This document shows positions 1 through 9,824 of a stretch of 64,000 nucleotides of DNA, one piece after another; position 1 is the stretch's first letter; every line of letters starts with the position of its first letter. The position numbers and the translations under genes were made by a program. Below the pieces are notes generated by a model that saw nothing but the letters and a program-made list of their open reading frames with translations, did no database searches and was not told the DNA's origin. The stretch comes from Halorussus salinisoli (GTDB lineage Archaea; Halobacteriota; Halobacteria; Halobacteriales; Haladaptataceae): the NCBI GenBank assembly GCA_005239435.1, contig SZNP01000004.1, forward strand, positions 558,001-622,000, read 5' to 3'.

Positions 1-24
1 TAGCTCTCTCCCGATTCGTGACTC

Positions 25-1287
25 TCATAACGCTTCGATTACCGCCCGTACTCGGGCAGGGTCAGCAATCATGTCACTGTGACGCGGAGGGATACCATCA
101 TCGCCGACCAAGTCACAGAGGACGAACTCGTACGAGTGACCCAGTTCGTTCGCTAGCACCAAGAAGTGTTCACTGGCACCCTCGTCCGTAAGTAGTTCGA
201 CGACGTCTACGTCGGTGGAGTAAATGATGTTCGTCAGGCCAGCACCGTGAGGGCCGACGACGATATCCGCATTGGCGAACAACCGCACCTGATCTCTAAA
301 CGACAACTCGCTCAGCGCGAATTTGACGAACCCCATCTTCGCGAGCGTGTTAAGCAACTCTTTTTCGTTTCGAACACGGCGATAGTCTGCGTCACTTCGG
401 GAAATATAGATGCGATTGGGGAGGGAACGATTGCTCTCGGTCACGTTCGATAGAATCCGATTTCGGACCCATCGAAGATTGGCCGGGGAACCGGTGAATC
501 TCGACCCACGGTTCCGGTAGGGATGCGGCGGTACGGCAAGGGTGTTCACCTCCGTTACGGAACAGTCGAGCTCGATCCACGATTCGTCGGGATATCCCAT
601 CAACGCGAGGGAATCACGTTGCCAATCAGTGATTCCTGACGGTATCATGAGCGGAGGGGCCTGTCCAATGAGCGTACAGTATCGCTCGTACCAGCGTAGC
701 TTAGGGAGCGTCTCGTAGAACCAGTGTGCGAACGCCAGACCCCGTTTTCCAGTCAAAAGGAACGCCCTGTCAAGCCGGCATTCGGCATCGTCGTGACCGA
801 CGTAGTTCTGCAGGACAGTGCGAATAGAGACGTTGTCCGCCAAGCGATGGGAGTACCTCCTCTCTGATCCGACCTCCACCGGAACTATGTACCCGTAATC
901 GATCCCCACTATCATCCCGGGGCCCAAGACGCGTGCGTTCTGGTATTCCCCGATTACGCGTTCCGGCGTTTCGATCTCGCCTTCGATATTAGCCAGGTGC
1001 CGCGGAAGCGAGTCTCGGAAAGAACCCTCATAGCTAACGGTCTTCTTCTCCGAGGACTGGACCGGTATCTGACTTTGACATTTATCGTATATTTCGTCTC
1101 CAGTGATGTGCCATGGCCTGAGTAGCTGTTGGTGCACGAACTTTCGAGACATCCGCAGTAGTGGAACTAATCCCTGGTTCCGGTATACGTGTACGGCATC
1201 ACGCGCGATTTCAACGGGAGAATTCATCTCTTTTGAAAATCGCGGAATAAGTTTGGTGAGACGGAAATCCTCGACTTTGGGTCTCAT
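25..1287 (-). CDS. Glycosyltransferase family 61 protein
   Basis: Predicted 420-residue glycosyltransferase of the GT61 (DUF563) type, probably adding a sugar to an extracellular glycan or lipid-linked precursor. The catalytic half is C-terminal, from about residue 180 to 400. It contains the segment RIYISRSDA, the family-typical VVGPHGAGLTN near residue 340, and a following VVELL strand. The first 100 residues are poorly conserved and no signal peptide or membrane segment is evident. It lies beside three other glycosyltransferases and sugar-nucleotide genes, so a role in surface polysaccharide or S-layer glycan synthesis is likely. Donor and acceptor cannot be told. A second ATG at residue 21 (MNSPVEIARD) is a possible alternative start. 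Confidence 0.83.
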   Translation of the reverse strand: MRPKVEDFRLTKLIPRFSKEMNSPVEIARDAVHVYRNQGLVPLLRMSRKFVHQQLLRPWHITGDEIYDKCQSQIPVQSSEKKTVSYEGSFRDSLPRHLANIEGEIETPERVIGEYQNARVLGPGMIVGIDYGYIVPVEVGSERRYSHRLADNVSIRTVLQNYVGHDDAECRLDRAFLLTGKRGLAFAHWFYETLPKLRWYERYCTLIGQAPPLMIPSGITDWQRDSLALMGYPDESWIELDCSVTEVNTLAVPPHPYRNRGSRFTGSPANLRWVRNRILSNVTESNRSLPNRIYISRSDADYRRVRNEKELLNTLAKMGFVKFALSELSFRDQVRLFANADIVVGPHGAGLTNIIYSTDVDVVELLTDEGASEHFLVLANELGHSYEFVLCDLVGDDGIPPRHSDMIADPARVRAVIEAL

Positions 1288-1584
1288 TTTCCCTTCTCCG
1301 GAAGACAGTGACTTGACTACCGATTTGGAGCAGTCGCAAATGTACGCTCGTTTCGGGGGTTGAACATTGGTTGCTCTGACGAATCGGGAACATCTGCGAC
1401 TACGTTTGAGCTCGCCGGTTGTTGAGCGGTGGTTCGCTCACGTCGACTTGAAAGCCGTTCATCCGATAGGAGACGGTCATTCAATGTCCGGTAGCGAATA
1501 TCGCGCGTGATATCTTTATGAACTTCGGTTTAATACGTTCGAGCGTGTGTTAACCGTACTGCTGTGAAACTGTTCGCCCGTCGA

Positions 1585-1592
1585 TTATATTA
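1585..1592 (+). promoter_or_regulatory. Candidate TATA box for the GT4 gene at 1636
   Basis: TTATATTA lies 44 bp before the ATG at 1636 in an AT-rich stretch between two divergent glycosyltransferase genes. The spacing would give a 5' leader of about 20 nt. This rests on sequence resemblance only. Confidence 0.4.
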
Positions 1593-1635
1593 GATAAACA
1601 ATCTTATGCGGAATGCTCGCCTGTCACTGGCTTAA

Positions 1636-2757
1636 ATGCAGTTAGCATTCGTCAATAGAACGGCGGGTTTCACTAGAGGAGGTGCGGAGATTTGGGATTT
1701 GAAGTTAGCAGAGAGTTTGAGGGATATGGGCGTCGAAGTGACGTTCTACGTGGGGAGACCTGTTTTTTCGGAACTTCCGAATCCACCAACGGAGTTCGAC
1801 TATGTCGAAGTTCCTACTCCGCAACTTCGAGATGTGGCCTTCGCTGCACCTCCTGGTATCGGTGGCCTACTCACGGACATCGATTCGTGGGTTTTCGCTC
1901 AGCGGGTACTCGATCAGATACGAGACCGGGAATACGATATCATCCAGGTGTGTAGCAGGCCGCACTTCTCCTACTTCACTTCGAAAGTCGATCCACCAGT
2001 CACACTCGTGATGCATGGGACACCTTGGTCCCTGTGGTACGACGTTCTCAACCCCTTCTCTTCCTCGACTCAGCTTCTGAACTCCTTCGATCACGTAATT
2101 ACGACAGGGACGACGAAAGAGAAAATCGAGGATCAAGTCTCGGTTGGAGTGGCGACAGTTAATCCGGGTATCGATACCGAGAAATTCACTCCACGACCCA
2201 GCGGAGAAGACGGAAAATCTATCCTCTTCGTCGGACGGTTCGTTCCAGCGAAAAATCTCTTTCTCCTGCTCGAATCCTTCGAATCGGTGCTAGAAACACA
2301 TCCGGAATCCGAATTGACCCTTATCGGTGACGGACCGCTTAGGAAAAGGGTAGAGCGGAAGATTGGAGAGTTAGGAATAAACGAGCGTGTCCGCTTATTG
2401 GGGCCGATAGAAAACGAGCGACTGCCAAACTACTACAACGAAGCGGACGTGTTCGTTCTTTCATCGGCGCACGAGAGTTTCGGAATCGTCATCCTAGAGG
2501 CGATGAGTTGCGGTACGCCGGTCGTGGCACCAACGGTCGGTTGGGCTCCACGTCTGATAGAACACGGCGAAAACGGACTTCTATTCGATACCGGTTCGAA
2601 ATCCCAACTCGTCGAGGCGCTCGATCGGGTTCTCGACGATGCAGAGTTACGAAATAGGATGAGCGAACGATCTCGGCAGAAAGCGGTCTCAGGATTCGAC
2701 TGGGACTACCGGGCCCGGGAGCTCAAATCAATTTACGAGGAAATCCTCAGTTCTTGA
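1636..2757 (+). CDS. Glycosyltransferase family 4 (GT-B fold)
   Basis: A 373-residue GT4-type glycosyltransferase that would transfer a sugar from a nucleotide donor to a growing glycan on the cytoplasmic side of the membrane. The N-terminal Rossmann domain opens with a glycine-rich loop (TRGGAEIW). The C-terminal domain starts at SILFVGRFVPAKN and carries the donor-binding E-x7-E motif in ESFGIVILEAMSCGTPVVAP. The length is normal for the family. The 3' end overlaps the convergent GT2 gene by 11 bp, a tight tail-to-tail arrangement. Substrate is unknown; the neighbourhood points to exopolysaccharide or protein glycosylation. Confidence 0.9.
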   Translation: MQLAFVNRTAGFTRGGAEIWDLKLAESLRDMGVEVTFYVGRPVFSELPNPPTEFDYVEVPTPQLRDVAFAAPPGIGGLLTDIDSWVFAQRVLDQIRDREYDIIQVCSRPHFSYFTSKVDPPVTLVMHGTPWSLWYDVLNPFSSSTQLLNSFDHVITTGTTKEKIEDQVSVGVATVNPGIDTEKFTPRPSGEDGKSILFVGRFVPAKNLFLLLESFESVLETHPESELTLIGDGPLRKRVERKIGELGINERVRLLGPIENERLPNYYNEADVFVLSSAHESFGIVILEAMSCGTPVVAPTVGWAPRLIEHGENGLLFDTGSKSQLVEALDRVLDDAELRNRMSERSRQKAVSGFDWDYRARELKSIYEEILSS

Positions 2758-3727
2758 GGGGATTTTGCGTATCCACGATAGTTCGTACATAGATACGCTT
2801 CAGCTTCCGTATCGGTTCGACGGTGAACCTGCCTCCGAGAAAGAGAAAGTAATAAAAATAAAATACTGGTTCCGTCGGCACTCGACCAATCGCTCGCAGG
2901 ATAGCTTTTCTGCCATCGGCATATCGCTCATTGCTGAGTGCAGATTTGGCGAGGTAAAAATCGACGTGTGCGTTAAATTCGTTTTCGAGCCCCATTTCGG
3001 CCGCCAGAGGGGAAAATTTCTCCCGAAATAGCTCACTCGTTACATCTCTTCGTTCGTCGAAATTATCGGTCGACTGTTCGTGACTACCACCCTCGCGACG
3101 AACTAACGCCTTGGGAACGGACCGAAATTCCCAATCTTTCGAAAGCCGTAGATAGTATTCCCAATCTTGCCAGCTAGGGAACCGCTCGTCGAGTAGACCG
3201 ACTTCGTCGACCACTTCCGAGCGGATCATGACCGCAGAGAAGGTCCCGACGAAGTTTCGAAGAAGTATGGCTCGCGTAACGTCACCCTCGGTCGTAGGCG
3301 TCTTAATAGCCTTGACGTTACCCCGTTCGTCTACTTGTTTTACTCCGGTGTAGACGACACCGGGTACTTCGTCCGAGCGAAACTCCGTTACCTGTCGAGA
3401 TATCTTCGTGGGTTCCCACACGTCATCATCGTCGAGAAATGCGATGAACTCTCCATCTGCCGCAGTGATACCCGTATTCCGAGCGGCCGCCCCGCCTCGA
3501 TTCGTGTCATGACGGATGATTTGACTTTTCGGCAGTCGTTCTGTCTGGACGGGTTTAAGTACTTCTTCGGCGGGGACCACTGAACAATCGTCTACGACGA
3601 TGAGTTCGAGATTTGGGTAGGTTTGGTCTAAAATGCTCTTGATCGCTCGTCTGAGTCGAGTAGTTCGGTTGTGGGTCGGAACTACGGCACTCACAAGTGG
3701 CTGTCCTGCATCGTCTCTAGGTTCCAT
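2747..3727 (-). CDS. Glycosyltransferase family 2 (GT-A fold)
   Basis: A 326-residue GT2 enzyme. The start at 3727 is chosen because the GT-A domain opens a few residues later with PLVSAVVPTHNRTTRL; the longer open frame upstream looks non-coding. Motifs in order are VVDDCS (nucleotide binding), GGAAARNTGI, and the metal-binding FLDDDDVWEP. A later WQDWEYYLRLS segment fits the acceptor side. The C-terminal 100 residues are helical and basic, with an aromatic patch (FYFYYFLFLGG) that may touch the membrane. It is divergent from the GT4-like gene at 3839 and convergent with the GT4 gene at 1636. Donor and acceptor are unknown. Confidence 0.88.
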   Translation of the reverse strand: MEPRDDAGQPLVSAVVPTHNRTTRLRRAIKSILDQTYPNLELIVVDDCSVVPAEEVLKPVQTERLPKSQIIRHDTNRGGAAARNTGITAADGEFIAFLDDDDVWEPTKISRQVTEFRSDEVPGVVYTGVKQVDERGNVKAIKTPTTEGDVTRAILLRNFVGTFSAVMIRSEVVDEVGLLDERFPSWQDWEYYLRLSKDWEFRSVPKALVRREGGSHEQSTDNFDERRDVTSELFREKFSPLAAEMGLENEFNAHVDFYLAKSALSNERYADGRKAILRAIGRVPTEPVFYFYYFLFLGGRFTVEPIRKLKRIYVRTIVDTQNPLKN

Positions 3728-3838
3728 TAGTCGGTCAACCAGAAGCGATTCAAAATATTTCACGAAGCAACATGATGGGCGGTGATCATTTATAACGAAG
3801 TAATTACTATCTCTGCGAACAAAATACGACGGACTTGG

Positions 3839-4900
3839 ATGAACTGCCTCGTGATCACTCCCCATCGGCTCGGTATCCACGAGATGGCCAAACGGGTTGG
3901 GGCCGAATGGAGTACGATGGGCCACACTGTCGACTATATCTTTGCAGAAGGGAGTGCGGCACAGGTAGGTCCGTTCACGGTCGGTGCACCCGGAATCGCC
4001 ATCTGGTGGTATCGGACTCTCAAGAACGTTGCCCAAGATCACGATCAGTACGATCTCATCTGGACACACCAACCGATCACTCCAATACTACCAACTACCG
4101 AGAGAACGTTCTGGGAGAAGGTTATCGTAACCATCCACACGACGTTACGACGTGATTACGAGCTTGCACAAGATGGGGTCTATCCGAGCAAACTGCTCCC
4201 GTACTACTGGCTGGTCAAAGTCATCGAAGGTCATTTTCACCGGACTTGTACGGATCAAAACGGCGTAGAACCGCACTACACGGTCGTGTCTCCACACCTT
4301 CGTAAAGAAACTCGTGCGTTCGGAGTCGATAATCCAATTTATATCCCCAACGGGGTCTTTACTCCCGATGCAGAGGATCTGTCGTCAATTCGTTCTGAAT
4401 ACGACATTCCAGATTCTGCGACACTTATATTCAATATCGGGAGTCTCACGTCACAGAAACGACCCGTAACGTTCGCTCGGCTTATGCACGAGGTCACCGA
4501 GTCTACGGATAATGTGTATTGCGTGATGGCTGGCGACGGTCCACTTCGCGATACCGTAGAGAGCTACGAGTCCGAGTTTCTTCGCGTCCTCGGATACATC
4601 ACCGACGAGGAGAAGTGGCGCTGGTTCGCCGATGCGAATGTGTTCGCGAGTCTTTCCGCTTACGAAGGGATGCCAGTCGCAACAGTAGAGGCGTTATCAT
4701 TCGACCTTCCAGTGGTTCTTTCGCGTATCCCGGCGCACCGTCATCTCCTGAACGAATACAACGCAAGTGGAGAACTCGTCGCCGACGATGCCACCGAAAT
4801 ACGCACCGCGGTTCAGAAATTACAAGCCGCTCGTTCAGAGGTGATGCTCCCCGAATGGCGAACGGTTGCAACTCAGTATCTGCAACTAGTTAACGGGTAA
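3839..4900 (+). CDS. Glycosyltransferase, GT4-like (GT-B fold)
   Basis: A 353-residue GT-B glycosyltransferase. I chose the ATG at 3839 because the first beta-strand, MNCLVITPHRLGIHEMAKR, begins there; the frame is open back to 3782, but those 19 residues do not look like a domain start. The C-terminal donor domain includes IFNIGSLTSQKRP and the motif SAYEGMPVATVEALSFDLPV, matching the E-x7-E region of GT4. It probably works with the adjacent GT61, GT4 and GT2 genes on one glycan. The 111-bp gap to the divergent GT2 gene must hold both promoters. Confidence 0.85.
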   Translation: MNCLVITPHRLGIHEMAKRVGAEWSTMGHTVDYIFAEGSAAQVGPFTVGAPGIAIWWYRTLKNVAQDHDQYDLIWTHQPITPILPTTERTFWEKVIVTIHTTLRRDYELAQDGVYPSKLLPYYWLVKVIEGHFHRTCTDQNGVEPHYTVVSPHLRKETRAFGVDNPIYIPNGVFTPDAEDLSSIRSEYDIPDSATLIFNIGSLTSQKRPVTFARLMHEVTESTDNVYCVMAGDGPLRDTVESYESEFLRVLGYITDEEKWRWFADANVFASLSAYEGMPVATVEALSFDLPVVLSRIPAHRHLLNEYNASGELVADDATEIRTAVQKLQAARSEVMLPEWRTVATQYLQLVNG

Positions 4901-5072
4901 AATTACATCGTCGCTTTCAGTACAGTTTTCTGAACCTTCGTTCGATAACAAACCGAGTCAATATAGTAGTGATTTCTTGACAGATTTGACTGTGGCAATT
5001 ACTATCTGGCGAAAAGGCCGGTTACAGTCGGCTACGTGTAAGTACCGGTCCAAAATATGTTAGCGTGTGACG

Positions 5073-5080
5073 TTTATACG
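5073..5080 (+). promoter_or_regulatory. Candidate TATA box for the membrane protein at 5104
   Basis: TTTATACG is centred about 27 bp before the ATG at 5104, the spacing expected for a leaderless haloarchaeal transcript. The purine-rich AAGGAGCAG just after it could alternatively act as a ribosome binding site for a short leader. Confidence 0.45.
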
Positions 5081-5103
5081 ATAAGGAGCAGTAACGCGGG
5101 TGT

Positions 5104-7353
5104 ATGCATCGAGCGAAGGACTCTCAGCACTCAGTTCTCGGTCCGAATCCACCGCACGTAATCTCGGTAGAGGTATCTCCTCAGCGAGTCGCCCAACTAA
5201 CTCTCGTTCTCCAGACTACGATTCTCGCGACAGTCTTTATCGAACGCACGGGCAGAGATCTACCGATCGTCCGTGAACTGGTAACTTTCCTCTATCTCAC
5301 GTTCGTTCCCGGTTATCTCCTCCTCCACGTAGTTGGTGTCTCTGCAGCCAACTATACTGAATCGCTCGTCTACACCGTTGGGCTCAGTTTAATGTCGTTG
5401 ATGGCTATTGGAGCCCTCGCTAACTTCGGCCTCCGGTTCGTCGGCGTCGCTCACCCTTTCAGAGAGATACCGATGATTCTCGCCGTTATCGGGGCCATCA
5501 CATTGTTACTGGTACTGTACTATCGGTCAGCAGACGGAACCCACGTAGTCCATTTCGACTTAGGCCCGCTCCGATCGCCACTCGGACTCGGCCTCGCACT
5601 GCTCCCGTTTCTCGCGATTTACGGTGGACTTCTCCTCACTCGTTTCGACGTCAATCTCCTTTTGCTCGTCCTCTACGGTTCTATCGCCTCTATCCCCGTG
5701 TTGATTATCTACGAGAAAGTTCCCTATAGGTTGTTTCCGGTCGTCGTTTGGGTTATCGCCGTTAGCCTTCTGCTGCAGAATACACTCACAGGACAGTACT
5801 TGGCGTGGGGAGACCAACCGAAAGAAGCGACTATCGCCCTTTACGTGTTGCAGACCGGCGTCTGGGATCCCGCACTGGCGCCGGCGTGGGGGAGTAAGTT
5901 CGCGATGCTACGTATCGTGATTCTACACCCGCTTTACGCCTTGTTCACGGGGTTGAAAATGGTGTGGGTGTTCAAATTTATCCACCCTCTCCTGTTCTCT
6001 GTTATGCCTGTCGCCCTTTATCACGCGTATCGCCGGTTCATAACCGAGAAGTCAGCGTTTCTGTCAGCGTACCTCTTCATCTCGCTTTTTTCGTTTTTCA
6101 TCGTCCTCTCCCGAAACACGCGGACTGCCACGGCTCTCTTCTTTCTCGCCTTGGTCGCACTTCTGGTGGCCGACGATGATTTGTCCGGTATTCGGCGGAA
6201 GTTCCTGATGATACTATTCGGAACCGGAATCGTCGTCTCCCACTACGGCGTATCGTACATGATACTGTTCGGACTCGTTACGACCATTGGATTACTAAGC
6301 GTTATCAAAGCGATTACAGGTCGTGGCAGGCAAAAAACAACTACAGCTTCGTACGTTCTTCTCTATACAGTCATCACATTTACGTGGTATATGTATGCGT
6401 CACCTCGATCGAAGGCGTTCAGTCTCATCATCGGATTTGGTGAACACTTTTTCACCCGGCTTTCCGAGTTTCTCATTTCGTCAGAGGCCAGCGCAACGAC
6501 GCGATACGTCACGACGGATTTCCACTCTGTTACCCTCGATTTGCTGAAGATATTCAATCTCGTTATCGGCGTGATTATTGTCATCGGACTTACCAGTCGT
6601 TATTGGATGCTATACAGAGACGACGAGTTATCATTCAGCACCGAATACTTGGCGTACGCGTCCGTTTTCCTCGGGATTTTCGCCGTCACGTTTCTTCCGG
6701 TCGAACGATTCAACACTGCGCGAACCTTCCCTACGACGCTCCTCTTTTTCGCCCCTTTCTTCGTTATCGGCGTCCGTAATCTCTGGAATTTCTTCTCCCG
6801 TACCGGAGTTAGACGGACGAGAGCCGTTCAATACGTATCCGCGTTGCTCATCGTCTTCTACTTCTTGCTTAACGTCGGTTTTATATCCGCCACTGTAACT
6901 CACGAGTATTCGCCCAACGCATTTGTAGAGAAAGAACGGATAATGGAACACGGGCATCCCGTAGAGAAAGTGTACTTTTATAAGCAGTATCCGACGGAGT
7001 ACGCAGTTCGAAGCACTGACTGGTTCGAATCGAACTTCCAGTCCGATAGTACGGTCCACATGAGCTCATGGCCAGGGACGTTTCGGGGCGCAATAGGGTA
7101 CGAACCGTTTACAGGATCGTTGGAACGACATATCGATGTAAACCACGAGCCGATTACCCGACGAGGGCTTGCTTCAGGCAGTCTCGGCGAGGGATACGTC
7201 TATCTGAACGGGTTCAATGTAATCGGCAACGTCATTCGTTTCCCTTCAGGCCACTTTGGGTTCGACTACGTGTATACTAGCGACGTAAACTCGGCTTGGA
7301 GCGAGAAAAATCGGATATACACAAATGGAGGCAGCACGGTTTGCTACGGGTGA
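5104..7353 (+). CDS. Large polytopic membrane protein, DUF2206-like
   Basis: A 749-residue integral membrane protein with roughly 14 to 16 hydrophobic spans between residues 30 and 620 and a soluble, probably external, C-terminal domain from about residue 625 to the end. A conserved-looking loop around residues 236-275 (LAWGDQPKEATIALYVLQ and following) recalls archaeal DUF2206 proteins, which have GT-C-like topology. Such proteins sit in polysaccharide or glycosylation loci, where they may polymerise, flip or transfer glycan. Here it is flanked by glycosyltransferases and sugar-nucleotide genes, supporting that role. No catalytic residue can be assigned with confidence, so the biochemical activity is open. 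Confidence 0.7.
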   Translation: MHRAKDSQHSVLGPNPPHVISVEVSPQRVAQLTLVLQTTILATVFIERTGRDLPIVRELVTFLYLTFVPGYLLLHVVGVSAANYTESLVYTVGLSLMSLMAIGALANFGLRFVGVAHPFREIPMILAVIGAITLLLVLYYRSADGTHVVHFDLGPLRSPLGLGLALLPFLAIYGGLLLTRFDVNLLLLVLYGSIASIPVLIIYEKVPYRLFPVVVWVIAVSLLLQNTLTGQYLAWGDQPKEATIALYVLQTGVWDPALAPAWGSKFAMLRIVILHPLYALFTGLKMVWVFKFIHPLLFSVMPVALYHAYRRFITEKSAFLSAYLFISLFSFFIVLSRNTRTATALFFLALVALLVADDDLSGIRRKFLMILFGTGIVVSHYGVSYMILFGLVTTIGLLSVIKAITGRGRQKTTTASYVLLYTVITFTWYMYASPRSKAFSLIIGFGEHFFTRLSEFLISSEASATTRYVTTDFHSVTLDLLKIFNLVIGVIIVIGLTSRYWMLYRDDELSFSTEYLAYASVFLGIFAVTFLPVERFNTARTFPTTLLFFAPFFVIGVRNLWNFFSRTGVRRTRAVQYVSALLIVFYFLLNVGFISATVTHEYSPNAFVEKERIMEHGHPVEKVYFYKQYPTEYAVRSTDWFESNFQSDSTVHMSSWPGTFRGAIGYEPFTGSLERHIDVNHEPITRRGLASGSLGEGYVYLNGFNVIGNVIRFPSGHFGFDYVYTSDVNSAWSEKNRIYTNGGSTVCYG

Positions 7354-7389
7354 ATTGAAAGACGAGGATTACTGGAGACGCGATTAGGT

Positions 7390-8322
7390 TCACACGACCG
7401 ATTCGAAGTGTTCGATGGTTCGCTCTAGCCCGTCCCGGAGCGAGACCGTCGGCTCCCATCCTAACTCGGATCTGGCTTTCTCGAGGTCCGGCCGCCGAAC
7501 CGACGGGTCCTGTGGCGGCCGCGCTTCGTGCGTAATCCCGTTTTCACTTCCAGTTACCTCGATAATCGTCTCTGCGAGGTCCAGAATCGTTCTCTCATCG
7601 GTATTCCCGAGGTTCACGGGCGTCTGTACCTCGGACTGCTTCAATGCCAGCAGCCCGTCGATCAAATCGGACACATAACAGAAGCTCCGGGTCTGTTCCC
7701 CGTCGCCGTGTACCGTCAATGGCTCTCCCGAGAGCGCCTGACGAACGAACGTCGGAATCACACGCCCGTCGTCAGTTCGCATCCGCGGGCCGTACGTGTT
7801 GAAGATACGGGCAACCCGAACGTCGAGATCGTGTTCGTCCCGATACGCACGCACTAGTGATTCACCATACCGCTTCGACTCGTCGTAACAGGCCCTTGGC
7901 CCGTATGAATTCACGTTTCCCCAGTAGTCCTCCGGCTGGGGATTGACTTCGGGATCCCCGTACACCTCACTTGTCGACGTGAAGAGATAGCTGGCGCCCT
8001 TCTCCTTCGCGAGCCCGAGCGTCTTGTGGGTTCCCAAGGCCCCGACCTTCAATGTCTTGATAGGATTAGCACGATAGAAAGTTGGCGAGGCTAAACTCGC
8101 GAGATGAACGACCCAGTCTAACTCGCCCGAGATATGAATGAACTTGGTAACATCGTGCTCGTAGTACGTGAAAGCGTCGTGGTAGAAAATTTGGTCTAGA
8201 TTCTCCGTCCGGCCGCTGACCTGGTTGTCCATGGCGACGACTTCGTGACCTCTCTCCAACAGGCGTTCACAAAGATGCGATCCGAGAAAGCCGGCACCAC
8301 CGGTCACCAGTACTCTACTCAT
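7390..8322 (-). CDS. NAD-dependent epimerase/dehydratase, UDP-glucuronate decarboxylase-like
   Basis: A 310-residue short-chain dehydrogenase/reductase of the extended type. The NAD-binding motif GGAGFLGSH is at residues 8-16, a Thr/Ser-rich active-site strand FTSTSEVYG at 114-122, and the Y-x3-K pair at Tyr146/Lys150. The segment GNVNSYGPRACYDESKR closely resembles UDP-glucuronate decarboxylases (UDP-xylose synthases), which make UDP-xylose from UDP-glucuronate; a UDP-glucose 4-epimerase role is the main alternative. It is cytoplasmic and would supply nucleotide sugars to the neighbouring transferases. It is transcribed in the same direction as the nucleotidyltransferase upstream, 119 bp away. 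Confidence 0.83.
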   Translation of the reverse strand: MSRVLVTGGAGFLGSHLCERLLERGHEVVAMDNQVSGRTENLDQIFYHDAFTYYEHDVTKFIHISGELDWVVHLASLASPTFYRANPIKTLKVGALGTHKTLGLAKEKGASYLFTSTSEVYGDPEVNPQPEDYWGNVNSYGPRACYDESKRYGESLVRAYRDEHDLDVRVARIFNTYGPRMRTDDGRVIPTFVRQALSGEPLTVHGDGEQTRSFCYVSDLIDGLLALKQSEVQTPVNLGNTDERTILDLAETIIEVTGSENGITHEARPPQDPSVRRPDLEKARSELGWEPTVSLRDGLERTIEHFESVV

Positions 8323-8441
8323 TGCTATAACCGTGATTCAATCGTTCGACCACCGGTACCGTCGTTGTCTTCGTAGAGCACCGTCTGGATATTTGCTCGG
8401 AACCGGCATCCACGTTACCAGTACCGTCCGTGCGCCAGTCA

Positions 8442-9455
8442 TCATAATTGGACGTCGCTCGAATCACCGACATTGAGTTCATTGGGGGTCCCAGTGACCC
8501 TCGCTTGGTCACCAACGATGCTATTCTGTAGATTCGCCCGCTTCACAGTAGCGTTTCGGCTGATGATGGAGTCAGACACGTGACTTTGGATGACATCTAC
8601 CCCGTCGTCGATGCTGACGTACGGCCCTACCACACTCCGCTTCAGTGTGACGTTCTCACCGATGTCCGCTGGTTGGATAATCATACTCGAGTCGCCGTTA
8701 ATCGCTATCCCGCCATTCGTAGTGGCAATCCGTTCGAGGAGAACCCGATTGGCGGTCAACAACGTGTCCGGCTGGCCGCAGTCGTACCACTTGCCGACGT
8801 CGAACGTTCCAAATGTCGCACCCTGATCGAGCATCCGCTGGAGCGCATCGGTGAGCTGGTACTCGTCGCCGGCTCCCCGAAGATCGTTCTCGATAAGGTA
8901 CTCGATCGCTTCGAACAACGACTCGGAGTCTTCGATGAAGTAAACACCACTGATGGCCAAATCAGAGTCGGGCGCGTCCGGTTTCTCCTCTAGGTTCGTG
9001 ATTTCGTCACCGTCAAGCGTTACAATGCCGTAACTCGAGGGTGTATCGACTTGTTTGACGCCTAAACTCCCATCTACGCTGCCTAGAGCTCGGTGTGCCT
9101 CGATGAAGTCAGCGTAGTCCGAGTCGAAAAGCATGTCGCCCAAGGCGATACACATTGGGTCATCACCCACGACTGAACGTGCTTGGTAAACGCTGTGTCC
9201 AAGCCCCTCCGTTTGGGATTGTTCGACAAAGGTGAGATCGAGAACGTGCCCGTAGCGTTCGGAAACGTACTCCGCCACCAGTTCTTGCATAACCCCAACC
9301 ACGACAATTACGTCGTTGACTGGACTCCGAACGAAATTGTCGAGAATGTGGCCGAGAATCGGTTTCCCTGCCAAACGCACCATCGGCTTTGGCTTGGTGT
9401 GGGTTTGCGGATACAACCGCGTCCCCTGCCCAGCAGCCGGAATAACTCCCTTCAT
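8442..9455 (-). CDS. Sugar-1-phosphate nucleotidyltransferase (RmlA/GlmU/AglF-like)
   Basis: A 337-residue nucleotidyltransferase that joins a sugar-1-phosphate to a nucleoside triphosphate. The start at 9455 is set by MKGVIPAAGQGTRL, the canonical pyrophosphorylase opening with its G-x-G-T-R loop, followed by KPKPMVRLAGKP. Further motifs are ALGDMLF (metal site), EKPD near residue 158, and GKWYDCGQPDTL. From about residue 255 the sequence becomes a left-handed beta-helix of hexapeptide repeats, as in glucose-1-phosphate thymidylyl- or uridylyltransferases of archaea. Likely product is dTDP- or UDP-glucose, feeding the epimerase downstream. The exact nucleotide and sugar are not decided by sequence. 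Confidence 0.87.
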   Translation of the reverse strand: MKGVIPAAGQGTRLYPQTHTKPKPMVRLAGKPILGHILDNFVRSPVNDVIVVVGVMQELVAEYVSERYGHVLDLTFVEQSQTEGLGHSVYQARSVVGDDPMCIALGDMLFDSDYADFIEAHRALGSVDGSLGVKQVDTPSSYGIVTLDGDEITNLEEKPDAPDSDLAISGVYFIEDSESLFEAIEYLIENDLRGAGDEYQLTDALQRMLDQGATFGTFDVGKWYDCGQPDTLLTANRVLLERIATTNGGIAINGDSSMIIQPADIGENVTLKRSVVGPYVSIDDGVDVIQSHVSDSIISRNATVKRANLQNSIVGDQARVTGTPNELNVGDSSDVQL

Positions 9456-9824
9456 CACGATTTCTCTGTGATACCGCAACTCAAGTCCAAAAATATCTTT
9501 GGCAATAACACTGCTCGATTGGCAGGGTATCACGACTAAAGGATAATATCCGTCGAGACGACAATTTTATAAAATTCATTGACTACACGACGTGGCTGTT
9601 CTCCCCGTTGGAAACTACCACGTTGTCAGGGACTGAAACATCCACTAACACCGGATCGTTGCCGATGGAGCGGACAGCAGCACCGTTTGCTACTTACAAT
9701 CGGTCGGTATCTTCGGCAGGACCGTAACTGGTGAGAAGAGTACTGTATTCCCGCAATCCCCTAACGACAACGCGGTCATTCTTCAGTAGCCCTGATCGCC
9801 ACTTGGATACCGGTCCCATAGGGG
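9456..9824. other. Intergenic region, no gene seen
   Basis: 369 bp with no convincing reading frame. The AT-rich element CCAAAAATATCTTTGG, about 33-48 bp before the nucleotidyltransferase start, has 5-bp inverted arms and probably contains that gene's TATA box. Confidence 0.5.

Noticed and set aside
3782..3838. An upstream GTG start for the GT4-like gene
   Set aside because: The extra 19 residues do not resemble an N-terminal strand and cover the promoter shared with the divergent GT2 gene.
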